Below are positions 17,682-23,750 of a stretch of 37,505 bases of DNA, piece by piece. Origin of the DNA: Pseudomonadota bacterium (lineage in GTDB: Bacteria; Pseudomonadota; Gammaproteobacteria; UBA5335). A program made the position numbers and the translations under genes. The stretch's first letter is position 1; each line of letters begins with the position of its first letter. Under the pieces are notes generated by a model. The model worked only from the letters and a program-made list of their open reading frames with translations, was not told the origin of the DNA and made no database searches. The DNA lies in NCBI GenBank assembly GCA_034189865.1, contig JAXHTV010000018.1, positions 9,801 through 47,305 on the forward strand, written 5' to 3'.

Positions 17682-18131
17682 TCAGGTTGCCCCGTCGGGT
17701 GTGACGGCATTGCACCGCACCAGGTAACGAGCCAACGCCACCGCGTTGTTTCGGCGCGCATCTTTGGCGGCATAGAGCAGGGTAATACAGTCTTGAGTTG
17801 CCAACTCGAGCAGTGGGGCCAGGGTTTGGCGGCGTTGGTCGAGTTCGGCGAAATACCGCCGGACGAACTCGCTCCAACGAGATGGATCGTGTGAGAACCA
17901 GCGTCGTAGTGAGGGCGTCGGGGCTACGTCTTTGAGCCAGAGGTCGACGACCCCGGCGTCACGTTTCATACCTCGTGGCCACAGTCGATCCACGAGGATC
18001 CGCGTTCCGTCCTCATCAGAAGGTGTGTCGTAGACCCGTTTGATTCGCAAGCATGGCGAGTTTTCGGTCTGGACGGTCGAGTACTCCAAGGGCGCGCTCT
18101 CCGGTGGCCGTCGGAGTGCCTGTGTCGGCAC
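17682..18131 (-). CDS. DUF488 family protein (YeaO-like)
   Basis: The 149-residue product shows the DUF488 core: IKRVYDTPSDEDGTRILVDRLWPRGMKRD, then LKDVAPTPSLRRWFSHDPSRWSEFVRRYFAEL, and a C-terminal ITLLYAAKDARRNNAVALARYL. The family is widespread in bacteria with no established biochemical role. The first 25 residues before LRIKRVYD are not conserved, so the true start may be further in; no strong ribosome site decides it. It follows the receptor operon promoter region and is transcribed in the same direction. Confidence 0.85.
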   Translation of the reverse strand: MPTQALRRPPESAPLEYSTVQTENSPCLRIKRVYDTPSDEDGTRILVDRLWPRGMKRDAGVVDLWLKDVAPTPSLRRWFSHDPSRWSEFVRRYFAELDQRRQTLAPLLELATQDCITLLYAAKDARRNNAVALARYLVRCNAVTPDGAT

Positions 18132-18336
18132 GTTTGTTTTCGTGAGTTTATAACAGTGCTCGGACGATTGAGGGGTTCAATGATCGGTGCGGCAAAGCGG
18201 CTTGGTTATCTTCCATTCGGTCTGTTTCAGGTTCTCCGGGAACGTTTGTTGGCAATCGTATAGGCCGATGCCGTTGCCAGCAGTGAGCTGCGGTTTCGCA
18301 AGGAGCGGATGGATACAACCAGAAGGGAGTACGGAA

Positions 18337-18468
18337 ATGAGTTATTGGGTGATCAAGACGCTGTCCTCGGTTGAAAATCCTCAATGGGTGGGAACCAGTG
18401 CCCAATTGGATCGATCAGCTTATTGGTCAGTCGCATATACCCTGGTCGGGCAAACCGTTTCGTCCTAA
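18337..18468 (+). CDS. candidate small protein, 43 residues
   Basis: An ATG at 18337 is preceded by GGGAG (18325-18329) at 7 bases, one of the better ribosome sites in this stretch. It opens a 43-codon frame beginning MSYWVIKTLSSVENPQWVG and ending TLVGQTVSS. The composition (several Trp and Tyr, no long basic or Pro runs) looks more like a protein than the shadow frames around it. I do not recognise it. The frame stays open upstream to 18187, but that part looks random. Treat it as tentative. Confidence 0.35.
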   Translation: MSYWVIKTLSSVENPQWVGTSAQLDRSAYWSVAYTLVGQTVSS

Positions 18469-18595
18469 ATGGACCGTCGCTGCGGCGGGGATAGCACGTG
18501 GACCGCTGGAAACGGAGCGTTACAATCGCCGGTGCGATGGGTTGCGGAAACAATGGGGTTGGGCGCGCGGGACAGAAGCGGTTCACCATAAAACA

Positions 18596-18618
18596 TAGGG
18601 CCTTCTGAGAAGGCCCTA
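18596..18618 (-). terminator. intrinsic-terminator-like hairpin facing the minus strand, with no gene assigned
   Basis: The arms TAGGGCCTTC (18596-18605) and GAAGGCCCTA (18609-18618) form a perfect 10-bp stem with a 3-base loop. On the minus strand it is followed by TGTTTTATGG, a T-rich tail; on the plus strand there is none. No recognised minus-strand gene lies immediately upstream (18620-19200). Confidence 0.55.
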
Positions 18619-18713
18619 CAATCGATATGGCTTGCTGGTAGCCACTTCTTATTGTTGTGACCGATTGGGCGATCGGCGTATTTGCCACGGAGATGACTGT
18701 TTCATGCCCAAGT

Positions 18714-18772
18714 TCCGGATACCCATCTTTTTTAGTGACTCGGAAGAAGGATGGGTGCGACGAGTATCCGGA
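18714..18772. repeat. imperfect long inverted repeat
   Basis: The outer arms TCCGGATAC (18714-18722) and GTATCCGGA (18764-18772) pair over 9 bp. Inside them CCCATC (18722-18727) pairs with GATGGG (18750-18755), sharing base C18722 with the outer left arm, and 8 bases bulge on the right side. The fold is long enough to be an RNA structure. Confidence 0.5.
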
Positions 18773-18975
18773 TCAATGAACGACCGACTTGTGACCCCAA
18801 GAGACCGTTCTGTCGGATGGTTTAGTTCTTATAGGTTCTCCTCCCGCTTTTTTGCCATGCATTTTAATTGATTGCTTGTTTAGGCGGCTGCAGGATCTGC
18901 TTGATTCGATGTGAATTTATTGTTGTCTTAGATCCGTTGCCTTTCGGTATGGTTAGATGCAGATAGCGTGCCAGA

Positions 18976-19017
18976 AATGTAAGCCAGCGCCTTAATGCAA
19001 TGTAAGCCTTGGCTTAC
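18976..19017. repeat. repeated AATGTAAGCC element with an inverted GTAAGCC copy
   Basis: AATGTAAGCC occurs at 18976-18985 and again at 18999-19008, 23 bases apart. The second copy is followed, after two bases, by the inverse GGCTTAC (19011-19017), giving a 7-bp dyad. The arrangement resembles a multi-site operator about 215-255 bases before the RNA ligase start. Confidence 0.5.
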
Positions 19018-19072
19018 GTGGAGTGTACGCGTAGGCGGACGGACTATCATCCGTTGCTGACAGCCGCGAAAG

Positions 19073-19120
19073 TGACGCGTTTGGTCAAAAACTGCCGGCC
19101 AATTGTGACGTGTTGCGTCA
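19073..19120. promoter_or_regulatory. two TGACG-N5-(C/G)GTCA dyads upstream of the RNA ligase
   Basis: TGACG-cgttt-GGTCA at 19073-19087 and TGACG-tgttg-CGTCA at 19106-19120 share one architecture. They are spaced 33 bases apart (about three helical turns), 110-160 bases before the ligase start. A further TGACG half-site follows at 19125. The same dyad, with an N5 spacer, recurs at 21611-21625 beyond the PIN gene. The regulator is unknown. Confidence 0.4.
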
Positions 19121-19230
19121 GCCTTGACGTGTCGGTTCGGGTGGAGACGATTGAAACAGTGGCTTGATTCGCGCCCGGCCACTGGATTGAATCCGCACAC
19201 GGGGTGCGCGAACGATCATTGGAGTTTCAC

Positions 19231-20334
19231 GTGAATTCTGACAACCAAGGGGCTAAGTCCAACGTCAGGCTCAGTGCCGAGCGATACGACGACATGACCT
19301 ATCAGCGTGCCTTGGACGATTCAGAGGGTTTCGTTCGCGGTAGCGCCCATTTTGATAATGGCGAGTTGACGGTGCCCGGCTATCCATCCATCGGCCGAAT
19401 TTTGAATCTCGAGCGCGGCTTGTCCGAACAAGTGGGTGAGCGTTTTTGGATGGAAGAAAAAATTGACGGCTATAACGTTCGGATTTTCCGCCATCACGAC
19501 CGCGTCTTGGCGCTCACTCGCGGTGGGTTCGTTTGTCCGTTCTCCACTGACCGGCTCGCGGACCTGTTCGATCTGTCGTTTTTCGACGCCCATCCGGAGA
19601 TGGTGGTCTGTGCCGAGATTGCTGGTCCCGGAACGCCATATCTCGAGGGTTCACCGCCATTCATCCCAGAGGACGTGGGCCTTTACGTGTTCGATTTCAT
19701 GCGCCTCAATCGGCCGGGGTTTGTTGATCCGCAGGAGAAGGATCGACTGATGGCGGCGCATCAGCTCAATGCCGTTCCCGCTTTGGGGTATTTCTCGGTA
19801 GCGGATATCGACCGGATTCGATCGATTATGGTCCAGTTGGACGAGTCGGGACGCGAGGGCGCCGTGTTTAAAGAGGACGGTGGGCGGAATCGTCGGGCGA
19901 AGTACGTCACTGCCCAGTCGAGTATTGCCGATATTCGATGCACCGCCGGCGGTATGTTGGAGCTTCCGGCGGAATACTTCACCGGGCGCATTCTGCGAAT
20001 GGTCACTTTTCTGGAGGAACAAGGCCTGCAGGCTAGCAGCGATATTCCACAAGCGCTGGGATCTGCGTTTCTGGATGGCTTGAACGAAGCCGTTGCTCAG
20101 TATCGAGAGGTACACCAAGTTTTCCACCGCTTCCGCTGCCGTTTTCGCAGCCGGGCCGCGGCGGAACAGTTGATCGAACACTTCTATCACACCCAAGGTA
20201 AGCAGCAGCGTACTCAGGTGGAATCGCTCACCCAACAAGCGGATGGCTACTGGTTGCTTGTGTTTGATCGCGTCTATCCGGGAATGACGGGTCTGCTGGG
20301 CCACGTTCTGGGTGGCGGCGCGGTATATGACTGA
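19231..20334 (+). CDS. ATP-dependent RNA ligase, Pab1020/Rnl3 family
   Basis: The start is placed at GTG 19231, with GGAG (19221-19224) 6 bases upstream; the frame-extended GTG 19204 has no such site. The 367-residue product carries the nucleotidyltransferase motifs in order: motif I EEKIDGYNVR with the adenylated Lys77, LTRGG near 96-100, motif III CAEIAG (Glu129), motif IIIa YVFDF, motif IV EGAVFK (209-214), and motif V AKYV (Lys224). The EKIDGYNVR form and a C-terminal helical domain point to the mainly archaeal Rnl3 ligases, which join or circularise RNA ends through ligase-AMP and RNA-adenylate. It is convergent with the PIN-domain partner gene 71 bases away. The RNA substrate is unknown. 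Confidence 0.9.
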   Translation: MNSDNQGAKSNVRLSAERYDDMTYQRALDDSEGFVRGSAHFDNGELTVPGYPSIGRILNLERGLSEQVGERFWMEEKIDGYNVRIFRHHDRVLALTRGGFVCPFSTDRLADLFDLSFFDAHPEMVVCAEIAGPGTPYLEGSPPFIPEDVGLYVFDFMRLNRPGFVDPQEKDRLMAAHQLNAVPALGYFSVADIDRIRSIMVQLDESGREGAVFKEDGGRNRRAKYVTAQSSIADIRCTAGGMLELPAEYFTGRILRMVTFLEEQGLQASSDIPQALGSAFLDGLNEAVAQYREVHQVFHRFRCRFRSRAAAEQLIEHFYHTQGKQQRTQVESLTQQADGYWLLVFDRVYPGMTGLLGHVLGGGAVYD

Positions 20335-20405
20335 GAGCGGCGGGTGTTTTTGCGCCTGTGAGTTCGCCCGCGCACGCGAAAAGCCGGCAACTTGCTCGGT
20401 TGTGG

Positions 20406-20984
20406 CTATACCCCCGAGAGATTCTCCATTATCGAACGCAGATTGGCCGGATCCACTAACTTGACGCCGAACTTATCGGCCCATATACGCATACCATAAT
20501 CGGCGGAGACCAAGGTTGCGTCCAACTCCAACGCGAGCAATACGGCATCCAGATCTTCCGTCGAATCCAATAATCCCTGTCGAAGCGCTTCCCGGTAGCG
20601 CTGCCGGAGCCGGTGCACGAGTTGTCCCACGTTCTCCGGTGTGCCCTCGCCCGCCAGCTTGGTATGTTCTTCGGCGATTCGCAGGCCCTGATCGATTCGC
20701 ATTCGGACTTCCTCGACGAACTCGTAGAGCATTTGGCTGGGGACCTGGAGCTGGTGTTTGCGGGGCGAGCGGACACTGACCCAGGTCTGGAAACTTGCGG
20801 CTACGTTACTCATCTCGCGCATTTTGCCCAGTTCCTGGTAGGTGCTACTCGGCATGTAGAATCGGCCTTGCGCGTTCTTGGCCAGTTCAATGAAATCGCT
20901 GAGTGCCTCGATCGCATCTTCGCCGAACTGTCTGAAAATTTCGGGGTTGGTGAATACACTGGTATCGACGACGTAGCAGTCCAT
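20406..20984 (-). CDS. PIN-domain RNA ligase partner protein (MJ_0950/UPF0278 family)
   Basis: The start is placed at ATG 20984 (MDCYVVDTSVFTNPEIF), with AAGGAA 9 bases upstream; the 22 residues before it in the open frame look random. The 192-residue product is a PIN fold with early acidic VVDTSVF (Asp7), mid acidic residues and the late STEDLDAVLLALELDATLVSADYGMRIWADKFGV block, giving the metal-binding Asp cluster of PIN ribonucleases. Length and the VVDTSVFTNP / MRIWADKFGVKLVDP segments match the family known as RNA ligase partner, which co-occurs with Pab1020-type ligases in genomes. Its location tail to tail with such a ligase supports the call. Whether it cleaves RNA here is untested. 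Confidence 0.88.
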   Translation of the reverse strand: MDCYVVDTSVFTNPEIFRQFGEDAIEALSDFIELAKNAQGRFYMPSSTYQELGKMREMSNVAASFQTWVSVRSPRKHQLQVPSQMLYEFVEEVRMRIDQGLRIAEEHTKLAGEGTPENVGQLVHRLRQRYREALRQGLLDSTEDLDAVLLALELDATLVSADYGMRIWADKFGVKLVDPANLRSIMENLSGV

Positions 20985-21095
20985 GCTCAGGTGTTCCTTG
21001 GATAGCGATGAAGCGCCGTGCTGACCTTGGGTCGCACGTGGGCGGCGCAACTAGTGTATAGCATGTCGTTCCCCGCCGGGGCGGTTTTCTGAGCG

Positions 21096-21128
21096 GATAA
21101 AAAAAGCCTTCTCTGGTGGGAGAAGGCT
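21096..21128 (-). terminator. strong intrinsic terminator facing the minus strand, with no clear gene upstream
   Basis: The arms AGCCTTCTC (21105-21113) and GAGAAGGCT (21120-21128) pair perfectly around a 6-base loop. On the minus strand the hairpin runs directly into seven T residues, a textbook Rho-independent terminator. It lies just upstream of the PIN gene, so it ends a different minus-strand transcript originating to the right. Confidence 0.8.
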
Positions 21129-21608
21129 GAAGGGCCGAACACCCCGCTTCACGCGGAGATGGGTTTGCCGAGCAAGAAACTAACCGGTCAAATTGCGATT
21201 CACCGGAATGGCCGAGCGGTGTCGCGCCGCTCGGGCGAAAAGGGGGGGGGCGTACGTCGCCAGGGCGGGCGACGTACGGACACGCGGTCGTGAACTGGCT
21301 ATGGTCTGGGTAGTCAGGGAGAAGCCGAGCGGTTGACCAAGGGCTTGGATCGCACAGGGGATTGATCCAATCAGAATTGCCCGAGCCATGGCGGATTGGG
21401 TAAACCGAATGATCGGGCAAAGAAACAACATAGAAAAATCCACTTCAAAATCGTTGAGTCGGGTTTCGTTTGATCGGCCAAACAGGAGTCGTTTTGGCCG
21501 TCTTGTCCTAAACAGAGCAGGAATTGTGCCACTGAAGGATATTTAGTTCTATATTGTTGATTTCTTTTGATATGTTGGGGTTTCTCTCCGCTTTTGGTAT
21601 CCCAAAAA
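21129..21608 (-). ncRNA. candidate structured noncoding RNA or long leader ending at the 21096-21128 terminator
   Basis: The interval has no recognisable protein. The minus frame 21180-21443 (87 codons) has no ribosome site and reads like noise. The sequence is strongly structured: an 11-bp perfect hairpin CGTACGTCGCC/GGCGACGTACG (21251-21261 with 21268-21278) and an 8-bp one CCGAGCGG/CCGCTCGG (21212-21219 with 21227-21234). Both lie before the intrinsic terminator on the minus strand. The promoter is unknown; the TGACG dyad at 21611 could regulate it. The alternative is a long 3' UTR of the methyltransferase-like gene at 21747. No known ncRNA family is recognised. Confidence 0.35.
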
Positions 21609-21627
21609 TGTGACGTTTATCGTCACA
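21609..21627. promoter_or_regulatory. 19-bp perfect dyad TGTGACG-N5-CGTCACA
   Basis: TGTGACG (21609-21615), TTTAT, and CGTCACA (21621-21627) form a perfect dyad. A third TGTGACG half follows at 21629-21635. The half-site resembles CRP-type TGTGA, but the spacing (N9 between TGTGA and TCACA) is wrong for CRP. It matches the dyad upstream of the RNA ligase. Confidence 0.5.
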
Positions 21628-21746
21628 TTGTGACGGCGTGGGTGACCAAAAATGGCGATTAGTGCCGCCCGGCGTCAGTAGTCACGTCTCGATCCGTGCG
21701 AAAGCCCGTTGATCGTTGAGTCAATGAATAGTTGGACGGTCGCGGA

Positions 21747-22565
21747 CTATGCCGGCCCGGAAGATGTGGCGTGATTTTCCGGCATACCGATGAGATAGGT
21801 GATCCGATACGGAAAGCCGAATGGACCACGGGCTCTAATTTGACCGATGTCCCAATGGTAGTGGGGGCTGTCGATATCCCTGACCAGGTCAGCCAGTTCG
21901 CGGACGGAATAGGTCCGTAAGCAGGAGACAAAGCCATCCCAGGCGTACACCAGCGGACACAGTGGTATCAGGTAGGTGAACAGAAAACGCGAGAGGGTCA
22001 TCCGCCCGGCAAACGGCGTGAACAGCAAGCTGCTGAAAAACACGGCAAACGGCACGAGTAGGATCGTCGTCAGACGCCGTTCTTGGGCTTCGAATGCGCC
22101 GATACCCACGCCTTTTTGCGCAGCGTCCTCAAGAATCTTTCGCGCCCCCTCCGGCCGAAAGTGATGCAGCCCCGTGAAAATGGTCCGAAACGCACCGAGG
22201 TCAGCCGGTGCGTCGAAAGCGCTCGTGGGTTCTATTCGCCCACGGACCTGTCCGCTAGTTTTCTGGGCAAGGCGGCTAAAAGCCAGTTCGTTGGGATAGA
22301 GGTCTGTCAGGAGCACTTGCGGTGTGGCGTCGAAGTCGTTTCGTAACTCATCCATCAGCGCCGGCAGTGGGCCGCCACCACCGGAACACAGATCCACAAT
22401 CTGGTCGGCCCGAAGACGCTGCAAGCAGTCGTTGATCATTCCCGCGACGGGGTTGAACAAGCCGAAGGCGGTAAACAAGAAATGTAGGTTATCGGTAATG
22501 AAGTCGCGGAAGACCTTCGGTACCCACGGCAGGTCTTCCCATTCCCATAAATGAACCCGTGCCAT
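21747..22565 (-). CDS. class I SAM-dependent methyltransferase-like protein with membrane helices
   Basis: The start is placed at ATG 22565 (MARVHLWEWEDLPWVP), with GGAG 5 bases upstream. The 272-residue product has a Rossmann-type motif I (IVDLCSGGGGPLPALMDEL), an acidic segment after strand 2 (VLLTDLYPNELAF) and a later strand FRTIFTGLHHFRPEGARKIL. Together these fit a SAM methyltransferase in which a folding-state check precedes HH/F. About residues 165-210 are hydrophobic (TTILLVPFAVFFSSLLFTPF; FLFTYLIPLCPLVYAW), so it is probably membrane-associated. The substrate is unknown. It is transcribed toward the structured interval and PIN gene, with no terminator seen at its own 3' end. Confidence 0.78.
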   Translation of the reverse strand: MARVHLWEWEDLPWVPKVFRDFITDNLHFLFTAFGLFNPVAGMINDCLQRLRADQIVDLCSGGGGPLPALMDELRNDFDATPQVLLTDLYPNELAFSRLAQKTSGQVRGRIEPTSAFDAPADLGAFRTIFTGLHHFRPEGARKILEDAAQKGVGIGAFEAQERRLTTILLVPFAVFFSSLLFTPFAGRMTLSRFLFTYLIPLCPLVYAWDGFVSCLRTYSVRELADLVRDIDSPHYHWDIGQIRARGPFGFPYRITYLIGMPENHATSSGPA

Positions 22566-22887
22566 TGTCTCTCCAAGGCATTGTTTTAACGCTCGCATCC
22601 TTGCGAAAGCGAACTGTAATTAATAGTCAGGGCAACCTATCAGGTCAAGCCGACGTCGGCAGCGCGAATCGAGGGCTAGACGTAACGTGAAGCGGTTCTT
22701 TGCGAGCGGTGCGCGAGGCTCTGCGGCGCGGGCCGGCGCAATCGATAATCCTCTAATCTTGCCGTTAGAGTGTTTGTCAGCTCGGTCGGTGGGTTGTACG
22801 GTTACAAGTTGGTGCCGATAACCCCGGACAAGCGTGTTGGTATTGCTCAACACACCGAGACCGAACTGATTCAGGAACACGAGCGCT

Positions 22888-23715
22888 ATGAGCAGTCTGC
22901 GAAAGCAACTCCGAGAACACTACCAAGTGCCCCCCGACAAAAAACTGCGCCTCTCGGCACGGGATCCGGACAATCTCTACGGTGTCCCAGATGGCAAAGA
23001 CCAGGGGCTGGAACTCCGAGATACCCTGACGGAACGACTGGGTGAGCTGCAGAATCTGTTGTATGCGCAACAAAAGCATCGCGTACTGGTGATCCTGCAA
23101 GGGATGGATACCAGCGGTAAGGACAGCACCATTCGCCGTGTTTTCCGGGTTGTCGATCCGCTGGGCGTGCGCGTTGCCAGCTTCAGAGCACCTAACAAAG
23201 ACGAAATAACGCGAGACTATCTTTGGCGTGTTCACCGCCGGGTACCGAGCAATGGTGAGTTGGTGATTTTCAATCGCAGCCACTATGAGGACGTTCTGGT
23301 GGCACGGGTTCGCCGATTGGTCCCGAAGAGACAGTGGAGGAAGCGTTACGACCACATCAACGACTTCGAGCGGATGTTGACGGACGAAGGCACCACCATC
23401 CTCAAGTTTTTCTTACATATCAGTCACGAAGAACAGAAACGGCGATTGCAGCGACGCTTAGAGGATCCCACCAAACATTGGAAGTTCGATATCAGCGATA
23501 TCAACGAGCGGTCTTTCTGGCCCGAATATGTTCGGGCTTATGAGGAAGCGATTTCCCGGACCAGCACCCCATGGGCACCGTGGTACGTTATTCCGGCAAA
23601 CCACAAGTGGTATCGGGACGTGGCGGTGGCCGGCATACTGGTCGACACGCTCAACGCCTTGCGCATGCGTTTTCCGCCGCCGCCGCCCGGGCTGGATGAG
23701 ATTGTTCTGGAATAA
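22888..23715 (+). CDS. PPK2 family polyphosphate kinase / polyphosphate:nucleotide phosphotransferase
   Basis: The 275-residue product has PPK2 hallmarks: Walker A QGMDTSGKDSTIR (residues 71-83), Walker B IFNRSHYEDVLVARV (about 128-142), the lid region KRRLQRRLEDPTKHWKFDISD, and the ending TPWAPWYVIPANHKWYRDVAV. Single-domain PPK2 enzymes use polyphosphate to phosphorylate nucleoside mono- or diphosphates in the cytoplasm. An AGGAA lies about 10 bases before ATG 22888. It is divergent from the methyltransferase-like gene and convergent with the aldehyde dehydrogenase (35 bases between stops). The nucleotide class (AMP versus ADP/GDP) cannot be read reliably here. Confidence 0.94.
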   Translation: MSSLRKQLREHYQVPPDKKLRLSARDPDNLYGVPDGKDQGLELRDTLTERLGELQNLLYAQQKHRVLVILQGMDTSGKDSTIRRVFRVVDPLGVRVASFRAPNKDEITRDYLWRVHRRVPSNGELVIFNRSHYEDVLVARVRRLVPKRQWRKRYDHINDFERMLTDEGTTILKFFLHISHEEQKRRLQRRLEDPTKHWKFDISDINERSFWPEYVRAYEEAISRTSTPWAPWYVIPANHKWYRDVAVAGILVDTLNALRMRFPPPPPGLDEIVLE

Positions 23716-23750
23716 CGCGCGCCGCGCTTGGCGGGAATCCAGACAGGCGA

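Larger units (their letters stand above)
18469..19230. other. 760-base interval without a convincing gene, rich in inverted repeats, upstream of the RNA ligase
   Basis: The open frames here (plus 18632-18871, minus 18353-18688 and 18928-19200) lack ribosome sites and have random-looking composition. The interval contains a minus-facing terminator-like hairpin, an imperfect long inverted repeat, GTAAGCC repeats and TGACG dyads, each listed separately. It is partly the regulatory region of the RNA ligase gene and may also encode a divergent noncoding transcript. Confidence 0.45.

Noticed and set aside
21180-21443. 87-codon minus-strand ORF before the orphan terminator
   Set aside because: No ribosome site, random-looking Arg/Pro-rich second half and strong hairpins through the frame; kept only as an alternative to the noncoding RNA idea.
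21609-21627. CRP-binding site
   Set aside because: TGTGA and TCACA are separated by 9 bases, not 6, so it does not fit a CRP dimer.
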